From assembly GCA_034429695.1 (NCBI GenBank), contig DAOUGC010000159.1:1-29126 (forward strand): a stretch of DNA of 29,126 bases, read 5' to 3'. Source of the DNA: DAOUGC01 sp034429695 (GTDB taxonomy: Bacteria; Chloroflexota; Anaerolineae; Anaerolineales; Anaerolineaceae). The notes under the pieces are model-generated. The model was not told where the DNA came from. It saw only the letters and a list, made by a program, of their open reading frames with translations, and made no database searches. Both the position numbers and the translations under genes were made by a program. This document shows, in pieces, positions 22,452-29,126 of the stretch; the first letter of the stretch is position 1; every line of letters starts with the position of its first letter.

Positions 22452-23846
22452 ATGAGCGTACCAGCATGGGTAAAAGACGCAGTTTTTTACCAGATCTTCC
22501 CCGACCGCTTTGCCAACGGCAACCCTGCCAATGATCCCGCCAACGTCCTGCCCTGGAACGCCCGCCCCACCCGTTGGAGCTTTCATGGTGGAGACCTGAC
22601 CGGCGTGACCAACAAACTGGATTATCTGCAGGATCTGGGGATCAATGTCATTTACTTTACGCCCATTTTTCAATCGGCGTCCAACCACCGCTATAACGCC
22701 ATTGATTATTTCAAGATCGACCCGCGCCTTGGCACGCTTGAGGATTTCCAGCTACTGATCAAGCAGGCACATGCCCGCAATATCCGTGTGGTGCTGGATG
22801 GGGTCTTCAATCACTGTGGTCGGGGTTTTTTTGCATTTTCCGATATTTTGGAAAACGGCGAATTCTCCCCCTATCGTAACTGGTTCCATGTTAAACGCTT
22901 CCCGGTGGATGCTTACACTGCCGGAGACGCACGCGATTATCTGGGCTGGTGGGAACACAAAAGCATGCCCAAGTTCAACACCGATGAACCGGCGGTGGTG
23001 AACCATATCCTTGATGTGGCGCGCTATTGGATCGATCAGGGTATTGACGGCTGGCGTTTGGATGTCCCCAATGAGATTGATGATGATGCCTTCTGGGCAA
23101 AGTTCAGAGAGGTGGTTCGCAGCGGCAACCCGGAAGCCTACCTGCTGGGCGAGATCTGGGAAATGGTACCACGCTGGGTGGGGGAGCAGACCTTTGATGG
23201 GTTGATGAATTATCCGTTACGAACGGGCATTCTCGAACTGCTCAAGGGTATTCACGGGCCATCCAAATTGGCGCACCGGGTGGAGGAGATCATTCGTTGT
23301 TACCCGTGGCAGAATACCCTGGCCATGTATAACCAGGTGGGCAGCCATGACACTGAGCGTATCTATACAGAATTAAATGAAGATACCCGTAAGGCATGGC
23401 TGGCGCATCTGCTGGCTTTTGCCCTGCCCGGCTCTCCTGCCATTTATTATGGCGACGAGGTTGCGGTGCCGGGCGGCAAAGACCCGGATTGCCGCCGTAC
23501 CTTCCCGTGGGATGAAGCCGACTGGAACACTGAATTGAGAGACCGCTTGAAGCAACTGATCAGCATTTACAAGGAGAAGCCCAGCCTGAGAGTGGGCGAG
23601 TTCAAACTGATCCACGCGGATGATGAACACCATTTGCTGGCGTTTGGGCGCTTAAATGGTGATGATAAAACCATGGTCATTGTTAATACGGGTACTTCAG
23701 CCCGCACCACGCACACGCCCGTGCAGGTGTTGGGCTGGGAGGATGGACATGCCGCCATTGATGTACTGGGCGGGGAGGTTTACCCGGTCAGTGCTGGAAT
23801 CGTGTCCGTCAATGTTCCCTCAATGGATGCTGTCATCCTCGAGTGA
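22452..23846 (+). CDS. GH13 alpha-amylase family glycosidase (neopullulanase/cyclomaltodextrinase-like, short form)
   Basis: This 464-residue GH13 enzyme starts directly with the catalytic barrel (VKDAVFYQIFPDRFANGN, 7-24). The conserved regions are visible: DGVFNH (116-121), GWRLDVPNEI with nucleophile D204, LLGEIW with acid E234, and VGSHDTER with transition-state D300. FHGGDLTGV (44-52) and the PDCRRTFPWD stretch are typical of neopullulanase/cyclomaltodextrinase types, but the N-terminal dimerisation domain of those enzymes is absent. No signal peptide is seen, so it probably acts on maltodextrins inside the cell. A C-terminal beta domain closes the protein. GGAG (22438-22441) precedes the ATG by ten bases, and the gene forms an operon with fmt and the reductase. 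Confidence 0.93.
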   Translation: MSVPAWVKDAVFYQIFPDRFANGNPANDPANVLPWNARPTRWSFHGGDLTGVTNKLDYLQDLGINVIYFTPIFQSASNHRYNAIDYFKIDPRLGTLEDFQLLIKQAHARNIRVVLDGVFNHCGRGFFAFSDILENGEFSPYRNWFHVKRFPVDAYTAGDARDYLGWWEHKSMPKFNTDEPAVVNHILDVARYWIDQGIDGWRLDVPNEIDDDAFWAKFREVVRSGNPEAYLLGEIWEMVPRWVGEQTFDGLMNYPLRTGILELLKGIHGPSKLAHRVEEIIRCYPWQNTLAMYNQVGSHDTERIYTELNEDTRKAWLAHLLAFALPGSPAIYYGDEVAVPGGKDPDCRRTFPWDEADWNTELRDRLKQLISIYKEKPSLRVGEFKLIHADDEHHLLAFGRLNGDDKTMVIVNTGTSARTTHTPVQVLGWEDGHAAIDVLGGEVYPVSAGIVSVNVPSMDAVILE

Positions 23847-23868
23847 CCGGGGCGAATTAATCAGATTG

Positions 23869-23897
23869 AGCCGGAGGTTTAACTCCGGCTTTTTTTA
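23869..23897 (+). terminator. Intrinsic terminator of the fmt-reductase-amylase operon
   Basis: An 8-bp stem AGCCGGAG (23869-23876) with CTCCGGCT (23883-23890), 6-nt loop, is followed by a run of Ts to 23897. It abuts the stop codon of the convergent CBS-domain gene. Confidence 0.88.
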
Positions 23898-24302
23898 TGC
23901 CATGTCCTCCCAGCCGATCTCCTCTGCTGCAATGAACAAATCGGTGGTGGAGATCATACCGACCAGATTGTTATTCTCGTCGCACACCGGCAGGTGATTG
24001 ATGCGCCGTTCCTGCATGGTGGTTGAACATTGCTTGAGCGACCAGGTGGTCATGGCGGTAATTACCGGTGCGGTCATGATGTCGCGCACGCACAGTTCGG
24101 ACGGTTTGCGTTCACTGGCGATCACTTTGTCGCGGATGTCGGTGGTGGTGACAATGCCGTATTCGGGTTTGGGGTTGGGGATGTATACCACCAGGCTGCG
24201 GATGCCCCTGCGGCGCATGAGCGTCAGCGCATACGACACCACGGTGTCAGGATCCACCACCACAACCGGACTGCTCATCCAATCGCGAACAGTATGAGTC
24301 AT
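23895..24302 (-). CDS. Two-CBS-domain protein
   Basis: This 135-residue protein consists only of a pair of CBS domains (about 6-60 and 70-130). VRDWMSSPVVVVDPDTVV opens the first and VRDIMTAPVITAMTTWSL the second; each ends in a GIVTTTDI or GMISTTDL motif. CBS pairs usually sense adenine nucleotides or act as small regulatory modules. No attached effector domain is present, so its target must be another protein. Its ATG overlaps the stop of the pterin dehydratase gene (ATGA) and has GGGGAAGC before it, so the two are translated together. The 3' end meets the amylase terminator. Confidence 0.93.
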   Translation of the reverse strand: MTHTVRDWMSSPVVVVDPDTVVSYALTLMRRRGIRSLVVYIPNPKPEYGIVTTTDIRDKVIASERKPSELCVRDIMTAPVITAMTTWSLKQCSTTMQERRINHLPVCDENNNLVGMISTTDLFIAAEEIGWEDMA

Positions 24303-24649
24303 GCTTCCCCTTTCGAATATAATTGATCTGTTTTGGCGGCCATGATGAAATCATTTTGATGCAGGCCGTTAATCTTGTGCGTCCACCATGTAACCGTAAC
24401 CTTGCCCCACTCGGTCAGCAGGGTGGGGTGGTGATCTTCCTGTTCAGCGGCCAGGCCGACGGCGCGGGTAAAGTCAAGCGCCTGGCGGAAGTCCTTGAAT
24501 TTGTAGGTGCGGCGCAACATGGGGTGATCGTTGGTTTCCATCACCTGCCATTCTGGCACGTTGGTGATCAGGTCTTTGATCTCCGTTTCGTTTAATCGGG
24601 GCGAGTCGCTGCGGCAGGCGACGCAATGAAACTGATGTAATTCAGCCAT
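24299..24649 (-). CDS. Pterin-4a-carbinolamine dehydratase (4a-hydroxytetrahydrobiopterin dehydratase)
   Basis: This 116-residue protein has the dehydratase fold and active-site pattern EDHHPTLLTEWGKVTV (71-86) with H73, H74 and a further His at 91 in WWTHKINGL. A leading CxxC (C9, C12 in FHCVACRSDSP) is also seen in many bacterial members. The enzyme dehydrates the 4a-hydroxypterin made by aromatic amino acid hydroxylases, but no hydroxylase gene is in this window, and bacterial homologues may act in other pterin routes. The ATG follows AGGGAGGATGT. It shares a 77-bp divergent region with the DUF5946 gene and is coupled to the CBS-domain gene. Confidence 0.93.
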   Translation of the reverse strand: MAELHQFHCVACRSDSPRLNETEIKDLITNVPEWQVMETNDHPMLRRTYKFKDFRQALDFTRAVGLAAEQEDHHPTLLTEWGKVTVTWWTHKINGLHQNDFIMAAKTDQLYSKGEA

Positions 24650-24656
24650 ACATCCT

Positions 24657-24713
24657 CCCTGGTGTAGATTGTGTAATAATTATATCAACCATGTCAAATT
24701 ATATACACCAGGG
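24657..24713. promoter_or_regulatory. Perfect 10-bp inverted repeat with AT-rich centre in a divergent promoter region
   Basis: CCCTGGTGTA (24657-24666) and TACACCAGGG (24704-24713) are exact inverted copies, 37 bases apart. The centre is AT-rich and contains two TATAAT sequences on the minus strand (24679-24684 and 24698-24703), suited to driving the dehydratase gene. Both arms lie in the leader of a gene, so they could be an operator for a dimeric regulator, or a structured leader. Confidence 0.5.
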
Positions 24714-24726
24714 TTTGAGGGAGAGA

Positions 24727-25158
24727 ATGTATACCTGTTCAATCTGTGGAGCGAAATCAAACAGCGGTGAAACCTGCGAGGAGCTGTTTCACCAGTTTTT
24801 GACGTTGGAGTTTGCCGACCCCGAATATGGTCAGGTGCACTTTTTAACCGTGGCCTGCTACATGGTACAGCACCACGGCTACAGCGATGAAGGTCTGGTC
24901 TGGATCCGCGATCAGTTGCGCGCCTTTCTGGAACAGGGGGCAACCACAGGTCAGTTACGGGGGAATGCCTTGAACTGGCGGGCTGAGGCGCCGGACGTGA
25001 AGGTCAAACGCCAGCCAGGCAGCCGTCCATTACCCAACGTGGCATGGCGGGTGACCGCGGTGGATGTGGCCGCCGTGATGGAAGATCCGCAAGCTTATTG
25101 CCAGGCGGTCACGCGTTGGGGGGAATGTGTGCTGGATCAGATGGGGGCGTTGCTGTAA
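24727..25158 (+). CDS. DUF5946-like protein with N-terminal zinc-binding-like cysteines
   Basis: The protein of 143 residues begins MYTCSICGAKSNSGETC, with C4, C7 and C17, continues with a helix LFHQFLTLEFADPEYGQVHFLTVACYMVQHHGY (18-52) containing H38, C44, H49 and H50, and has a helical C terminus. This Cys/His layout and the VH-x-L-x-V-x-x-Y-x-x-QH pattern fit DUF5946, whose function is unknown; a bound metal is likely by inference. The frame opens at ATG 24691, but that start has no ribosome binding site, whereas AGGGAG lies just before ATG 24727 and the family begins there. It converges on mutS with only two bases between stop codons. Confidence 0.8.
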   Translation: MYTCSICGAKSNSGETCEELFHQFLTLEFADPEYGQVHFLTVACYMVQHHGYSDEGLVWIRDQLRAFLEQGATTGQLRGNALNWRAEAPDVKVKRQPGSRPLPNVAWRVTAVDVAAVMEDPQAYCQAVTRWGECVLDQMGALL

Positions 25159-25160
25159 CC

Positions 25161-27725
25161 TTATTTTGAAAGGAACTTCTTCTGCCACTCGTACAGCTTG
25201 TTCAGCGCCTCAATGGGCGACAGGCTGTTGACATCCAGTTCCTTTAATTCGTCCAGCAGGGGGTTGGTCTCAGGGAATAACGCCATTTGCTGCGAAGCCA
25301 CCGGGTTGATGTTGACCGCCTTGCCGGATGAGGCTTCGAGCTGGCGCAGGATCTCGTTTGCGCGCTGGATCACCGGGCGCGGGATGCCAGCCAGTTGCGC
25401 CACATGAATGCCGTACGAACGGTCAGCGCCGCCCGGGATGATCTTGTGCAGAAAGACCACGCGCCCTTCGGATTCGGATACAGCCACGTTGTAGTTGCGC
25501 ACACCCGGCAGGATCTCGGCAAGCTGGGTGAGTTCGTGATAATGCGTGGCGAACAGCGTGTGCGCGCGCAGTTTGGGATTGTTGTGTATGTACTCAACGA
25601 TTGCCCAGGCGATGGACACGCCGTCATAGGTGCTGGTGCCGCGCCCGATCTCGTCGAGGATCAACAGGCTGCGTCCGGTGGCGTGGTTGAGGATATTGGA
25701 GGTCTCGATCATTTCCACCATAAAGGTGGATTGCCCGGCGTGGATCTCGTCCTGCGCGCCGATGCGGGTGAAGATGCGGTCCACCAGCCCGATGGTGGCT
25801 GAGACAGCGGGGACAAAGCTGCCCATCTGTGCCATCAACACGATCAATGCCACCTGGCGCAGGAAGGTACTCTTGCCGCTCATGTTGGGCCCGGTGATCA
25901 GCCGCACCACTTCGCCGTTTTCAAACACGGTATCATTGGGGACAAAACGTTCACTGCGCAGTGAGCGTTCCACCACCGGGTGGCGGCCGTCGTTGATCTC
26001 AAGCACCCCATCCTGCGTGACCACAGGACAGGAATAGGCATTGAGCGCCGCTGTCTCAGCCAGTGAAGCCAGCGTGTCAAGCTCAGCCAGCCCGCGTGCT
26101 GTCTCCAACATGCGCACCGCTGAGGCTGACAGTTGTGCGCATACCTGCTTGAACAGGCGCAATTCCAGTTCGTGAATGCGGTCCTCGGCGTTGAGCACCA
26201 GGGTTTCGTATTCCTTCATCTCCGGCGTGATGTAGCGTTCGGCGTTGACCAGGGTCTGCTTGCGGATGTAATCGGAAGGAGCCTGGTTGCTGCTGCCGCG
26301 AGAAATTTCAATGTAATAACCAAAGACTTTGTTGTAGCCAACTTTAAGGGTCTTGATGCCGGTGCGTTCGCGCTCGACTGCTTCGAGATTGGCGATCCAC
26401 TCCCGGGCATGTTGCGAGGACGCAATAATATTATCCAATTCTTCGGAGAAGCCACCGCGGATGATGCCGGTGTTGGCCAGTGTGGCAGGCGGTTCGTCCT
26501 CGATGGCGCGGGTTAATAATTCCAATTCCTCCGGGAAGGGCTGAATCAGTGAAAGAACCGCAGCCAGCGCACCCTGGTCACCCGGGAAGAGTGCCAGCAG
26601 AGTGGGGATGGCATGGAGTGTGGCACGCACAGCGGTCAGGTCGCGCGGACTGGCATGGCCGGTGAGGATGCGTGTCACCAGACGTTCAAGATCGTGCAGG
26701 TTTTTCAGCGCAGCCCGGGCAGTTGCACGGGTCATGCCGTCGTCCACCAGCGTTTTAACGGCAGCCTGACGGGCGCGGATGGCCTCCAGATCCAGCAGGG
26801 GTTTGGAGACCCACTGGCGTATGGCTCGTTTGCCCATGGGGGTCACAGTATGGTCGAGCACGCTTAATAAGGACCCGTTTACATTGCCATCGCGGATGGT
26901 CTCGGTCAATTCCAGGTTGCGGCGCGTGGCGGCGTCGAGGGTCATGAATTCACTGGTGGAATAACTGCGAATACCAGTCAGCAGCCCCAGCGCGGAAGGC
27001 TGGGTTTCCTGCAGGTATTGCAGCATGGCGCCGCTGACGGCGATCGCAAGGCTGGAACCGCGCAGTCCAAAGCCGTCCAGTGAAGCGGTCTGGAAGTGAC
27101 GGGTGAGGATGTCGCGGCAGCGGGCGATCTCAAAGCGGTATGCCGGCAGGCGCGTGAAATGACCATTGACGCCGTTCTCCAAGGTGAATGTGTCTGGCAT
27201 GAGGATTTCCGCCGGACGCAAACGCATGATCTCACCACGCAACAGCGTTAGTACATCCTCGCCTTCCATCTCGGTCGCGGCAAACTCGCCGGTGGTGATG
27301 TCAACATACGCCACACCGGCGCGGTTTTCCTGCACGCACACGGCTGCCAGGTAATTGTTGCGGTCCTGCGGCAACATGCCCGGCTCAGTGACCGTGCCGG
27401 GGGTGACCACGCGCACCACCTCACGCGGGAACAACCCTTTGCTGGGTTGCTCACCCACCTGCTCGCAAATGGCGACGTGATAGCCTTTTTCGATCAGGCG
27501 GGCGAGGTAATTGTCAACGGCGTGGTAAGGTATTCCCGCCATCGGCACGCGCACACCCTTTGCCACGTTGCGCGAAGTGAGTACGATGTCCAGTTCGCGG
27601 GAAGTGGTCTCAGCATCCTGATCAAACGTCTCATAAAAATCACCGAGGCGGAAGAACAGGATCGTGTCTGGGTAGCGGCGCTTGATATCGAGGTATTGCT
27701 GTCGAATGGGGGTTACGTCATCCAT
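25161..27725 (-). CDS. mutS: DNA mismatch repair protein MutS
   Basis: This 854-residue protein is of the usual MutS length and carries all expected parts. The mismatch-reading Phe-Tyr-Glu lies in LGDFYETF (27-34). The connector and core/clamp domains lie between about 120 and 540. The ATPase domain has Walker A GPNMSGKST with K618, followed by ILDEIGRGTSTYDG (Walker B) and LFATHYHEL. The C-terminal part ends in a helix-turn-helix region and SPIEALNKLYEWQ. It detects base mispairs and recruits the repair machinery. The mutL gene is not adjacent. GAGG twelve bases before the ATG is a weak ribosome binding site; a TATAAT lies on the minus strand at 27759-27764. The two-base gap to the DUF5946 stop leaves no separate terminator. 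Confidence 0.97.
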   Translation of the reverse strand: MDDVTPIRQQYLDIKRRYPDTILFFRLGDFYETFDQDAETTSRELDIVLTSRNVAKGVRVPMAGIPYHAVDNYLARLIEKGYHVAICEQVGEQPSKGLFPREVVRVVTPGTVTEPGMLPQDRNNYLAAVCVQENRAGVAYVDITTGEFAATEMEGEDVLTLLRGEIMRLRPAEILMPDTFTLENGVNGHFTRLPAYRFEIARCRDILTRHFQTASLDGFGLRGSSLAIAVSGAMLQYLQETQPSALGLLTGIRSYSTSEFMTLDAATRRNLELTETIRDGNVNGSLLSVLDHTVTPMGKRAIRQWVSKPLLDLEAIRARQAAVKTLVDDGMTRATARAALKNLHDLERLVTRILTGHASPRDLTAVRATLHAIPTLLALFPGDQGALAAVLSLIQPFPEELELLTRAIEDEPPATLANTGIIRGGFSEELDNIIASSQHAREWIANLEAVERERTGIKTLKVGYNKVFGYYIEISRGSSNQAPSDYIRKQTLVNAERYITPEMKEYETLVLNAEDRIHELELRLFKQVCAQLSASAVRMLETARGLAELDTLASLAETAALNAYSCPVVTQDGVLEINDGRHPVVERSLRSERFVPNDTVFENGEVVRLITGPNMSGKSTFLRQVALIVLMAQMGSFVPAVSATIGLVDRIFTRIGAQDEIHAGQSTFMVEMIETSNILNHATGRSLLILDEIGRGTSTYDGVSIAWAIVEYIHNNPKLRAHTLFATHYHELTQLAEILPGVRNYNVAVSESEGRVVFLHKIIPGGADRSYGIHVAQLAGIPRPVIQRANEILRQLEASSGKAVNINPVASQQMALFPETNPLLDELKELDVNSLSPIEALNKLYEWQKKFLSK

Positions 27726-27843
27726 GCCGGTCTGTCCTCAGATTGGGATCGATCATCAATTATAACCCAGGCGGATGTCCGTCATGCGGTGCGTGATAGA
27801 ATTAGTTAACCGTTTTTATTCACTGTGTAAAGGATGGCTGCCC
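27726..27843. promoter_or_regulatory. Divergent promoter region between mutS and the amylosucrase gene
   Basis: On the minus strand TATAAT (27759-27764) can serve mutS. On the plus strand TGATAGAAT (27794-27802) is an extended -10 (TG-n-TAGAAT) for the amylosucrase gene. Neither has a clear -35. AAGGA at 27830-27834 is the amylosucrase ribosome binding site, nine bases before its ATG. Confidence 0.5.
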
Positions 27844-29126
27844 ATGAAACAGGATCGTGAACTGGCTTCCATGACCACAATCACCCTGAACAGGTTGATG
27901 CCGCGTTTGAAGCAACGCTTTCATGACCGGGTTGTTCAGCAGCCGGATCAATGGGCAGAATTGACTGAACGCATCCGGGCCCATTTCCCGCGCCTGTTTC
28001 ACCTGTTGTTGGGGGTGTATGGCAGCCAGTATGACTTTTTCTATCATCTGGAGGAGTTGCTGGCGGTGTTGGCGCAGGCGTATTTCGAGCGGCCGGATGA
28101 ACTAAAACAACTCGACCGTGAGCGGGAAAATCAACCGGGCTGGTTTGAGGACAACACCATGCTGGGCGGGGTGTGCTATGTGGATCTGTTTGGTGGTGAT
28201 CTGAAAGGGGTGAGGGCGAAAATTCCCTATTTCAAGGAACTGGGCCTGACCTACCTGCACCTGATGCCCCTGTTTAAAGCGCCCGAGGGAGAAAATGATG
28301 GTGGGTATGCCATTTCCAGTTATCGTGAGGTCAACCCTGCACTGGGGACGATGGATGAACTGGCTGACCTGGCGGCTGAGTTGCGCACGGAGGGCATCAG
28401 CCTGGTGGTGGATTTTGTCTTTAACCATACCTCCAACGAGCACGAATGGGCAATAAATGCCAGGGCAGGGGATGAGCAATACCAGAAGTATTATTTGATG
28501 TATCCTGACCGCGAGTTGCCTGATGCTTATGAGCGCACGCTACGGGAGATCTTCCCCGATGAGCATCCGGGGGCATTCACATATTTTGAAGATGTGGATC
28601 AATGGGTATGGACGACCTTCCACAGTTATCAGTGGGATCTGAATTACGCCAACCCGGAAGTGTTCAATCGAATGGCAGGAGAGCTGACTTTTCTGGCGAA
28701 TCACGGGGTGCAGGTGATCCGGCTGGATGCAGTGGCGTTTATCTGGAAGCAAATGGGGACGACGTGTGAGAATTTGCCACAGGCGCACACGTTGATTCAA
28801 GCCTTCAACGCCGTGATGCGCATAGCCGCACCAACGCTGCTGTTTAAGTCGGAAGCAATTGTTCATCCAGACGACGTGGCAAAGTATATCTCGGTGGATG
28901 AATGTCAAATATCCTACAACCCGTTGTTGATGGCTTTGTTGTGGGAGGCACTGGCAACCAGGCAGGTGAAATTATTACAGTATTCCATGCAGCGGCGGTT
29001 TGGACTGCCTGAAGGATGCGCATGGGTCAATTACATCCGTTGCCATGATGACATTGGTTGGACGTTCTCTGATGAGGATGCCGTGGCGGTGGGGGTGAAC
29101 GGCTATTACCACCGGCGCTTTTTGAA
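27844..29126 (+). CDS. Amylosucrase-like GH13 enzyme, 3' end outside window
   Basis: About 427 residues are visible and the frame is open at the right edge; family members run to roughly 630-650. The helical N-terminal domain (RLFHLLLGVYGSQYDFFYHL, about 50-69) and the barrel (NTMLGGVCYVDLFGGDL, GLTYLHLMPLFKAPEGENDGGY, VDFVFNHTSNEHEWA) match amylosucrase. The triad is D295 in VIRLDAVAFIWKQ, E337 in LFKSEAIVHPD and D402 in YIRCHDDIGWTF. Each is nine residues after the D286, E328 and D393 of the Neisseria enzyme, so register is preserved. Amylosucrase makes alpha-1,4-glucan from sucrose, releasing fructose, or can work as a sucrose hydrolase. No signal peptide is present. It is the second GH13 gene in the window. 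Confidence 0.9.
   Translation, partial: MKQDRELASMTTITLNRLMPRLKQRFHDRVVQQPDQWAELTERIRAHFPRLFHLLLGVYGSQYDFFYHLEELLAVLAQAYFERPDELKQLDRERENQPGWFEDNTMLGGVCYVDLFGGDLKGVRAKIPYFKELGLTYLHLMPLFKAPEGENDGGYAISSYREVNPALGTMDELADLAAELRTEGISLVVDFVFNHTSNEHEWAINARAGDEQYQKYYLMYPDRELPDAYERTLREIFPDEHPGAFTYFEDVDQWVWTTFHSYQWDLNYANPEVFNRMAGELTFLANHGVQVIRLDAVAFIWKQMGTTCENLPQAHTLIQAFNAVMRIAAPTLLFKSEAIVHPDDVAKYISVDECQISYNPLLMALLWEALATRQVKLLQYSMQRRFGLPEGCAWVNYIRCHDDIGWTFSDEDAVAVGVNGYYHRRFL

Noticed and set aside
24691..24726. Upstream ATG start for the DUF5946 gene
   Set aside because: It has no ribosome binding site and overlaps the right arm of the inverted repeat; the Cys-rich family start is at 24727.

Overview
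The window looks like chromosomal DNA of a Chloroflexota bacterium, most likely Anaerolineae-like. This is an inference from the gene content and protein style: a GlyA-GcvT fusion, a membrane-anchored subtilase beside an ECF sigma factor, an M29 aminopeptidase, a DUF5946 protein, a PRC-barrel secreted protein, and several TTG starts with GGAGG-type ribosome binding sites. No rRNA, tRNA, phage, insertion sequence or CRISPR array was seen. Almost every gene looks intact. Only the first and last genes are cut by the window edges.

Layout. 1-1557 (+) is the 3' part of a nucleoside (uridine)-kinase-like gene with a ThrRS-like N-terminal region. It converges at a perfect hairpin with a PLP aminotransferase (1615-2838, -). 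Next on the minus strand are a 1044-residue serine hydroxymethyltransferase/aminomethyltransferase fusion (2905-6039) and, upstream of it, a monoacylglycerol-lipase-like hydrolase (6100-6942). A tightly packed plus-strand operon follows (7203-11591): M29 aminopeptidase, polytopic membrane subtilase, a possible 15-codon coupling ORF, ECF sigma factor and a small one-TM protein. A short minus-strand pair (glutaredoxin-like protein and a hypothetical protein) diverges from a MarR regulator that leads a heterodimeric ABC exporter (12509-16592, +).

16862-19795 (+) encodes a secreted, internally duplicated PRC-barrel protein with long GGDA/TPTVEA repeats and a very acidic Asp-Gly-Thr tail. It converges on a DUF4870 membrane protein. 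20450-23846 (+) holds fmt, a panE-like reductase and a GH13 amylase, ending at a good terminator. A coupled minus-strand pair (CBS-domain protein and pterin-4a-carbinolamine dehydratase) diverges from a DUF5946 gene across a perfect 10-bp inverted repeat. mutS (25161-27725, -) diverges from an amylosucrase gene (27844 to the right edge, +).

How they work together. One-carbon metabolism is represented by the GlyA-GcvT fusion, Fmt and possibly the pterin dehydratase. Peptide breakdown is represented by the M29 enzyme and the subtilase. Alpha-glucan/sucrose metabolism is represented by the two GH13 enzymes. The MarR gene probably controls the exporter.

The least ordinary points are: a catalytically degraded extra GcvT N-domain between the two enzymes of the fusion; the tiny ATG ORF whose stop overlaps the TTG start of the sigma factor; and the PRC-barrel protein, in which a roughly 476-residue duplication preserves two matched cysteine pairs while tandem repeats expand inside the domain loops.
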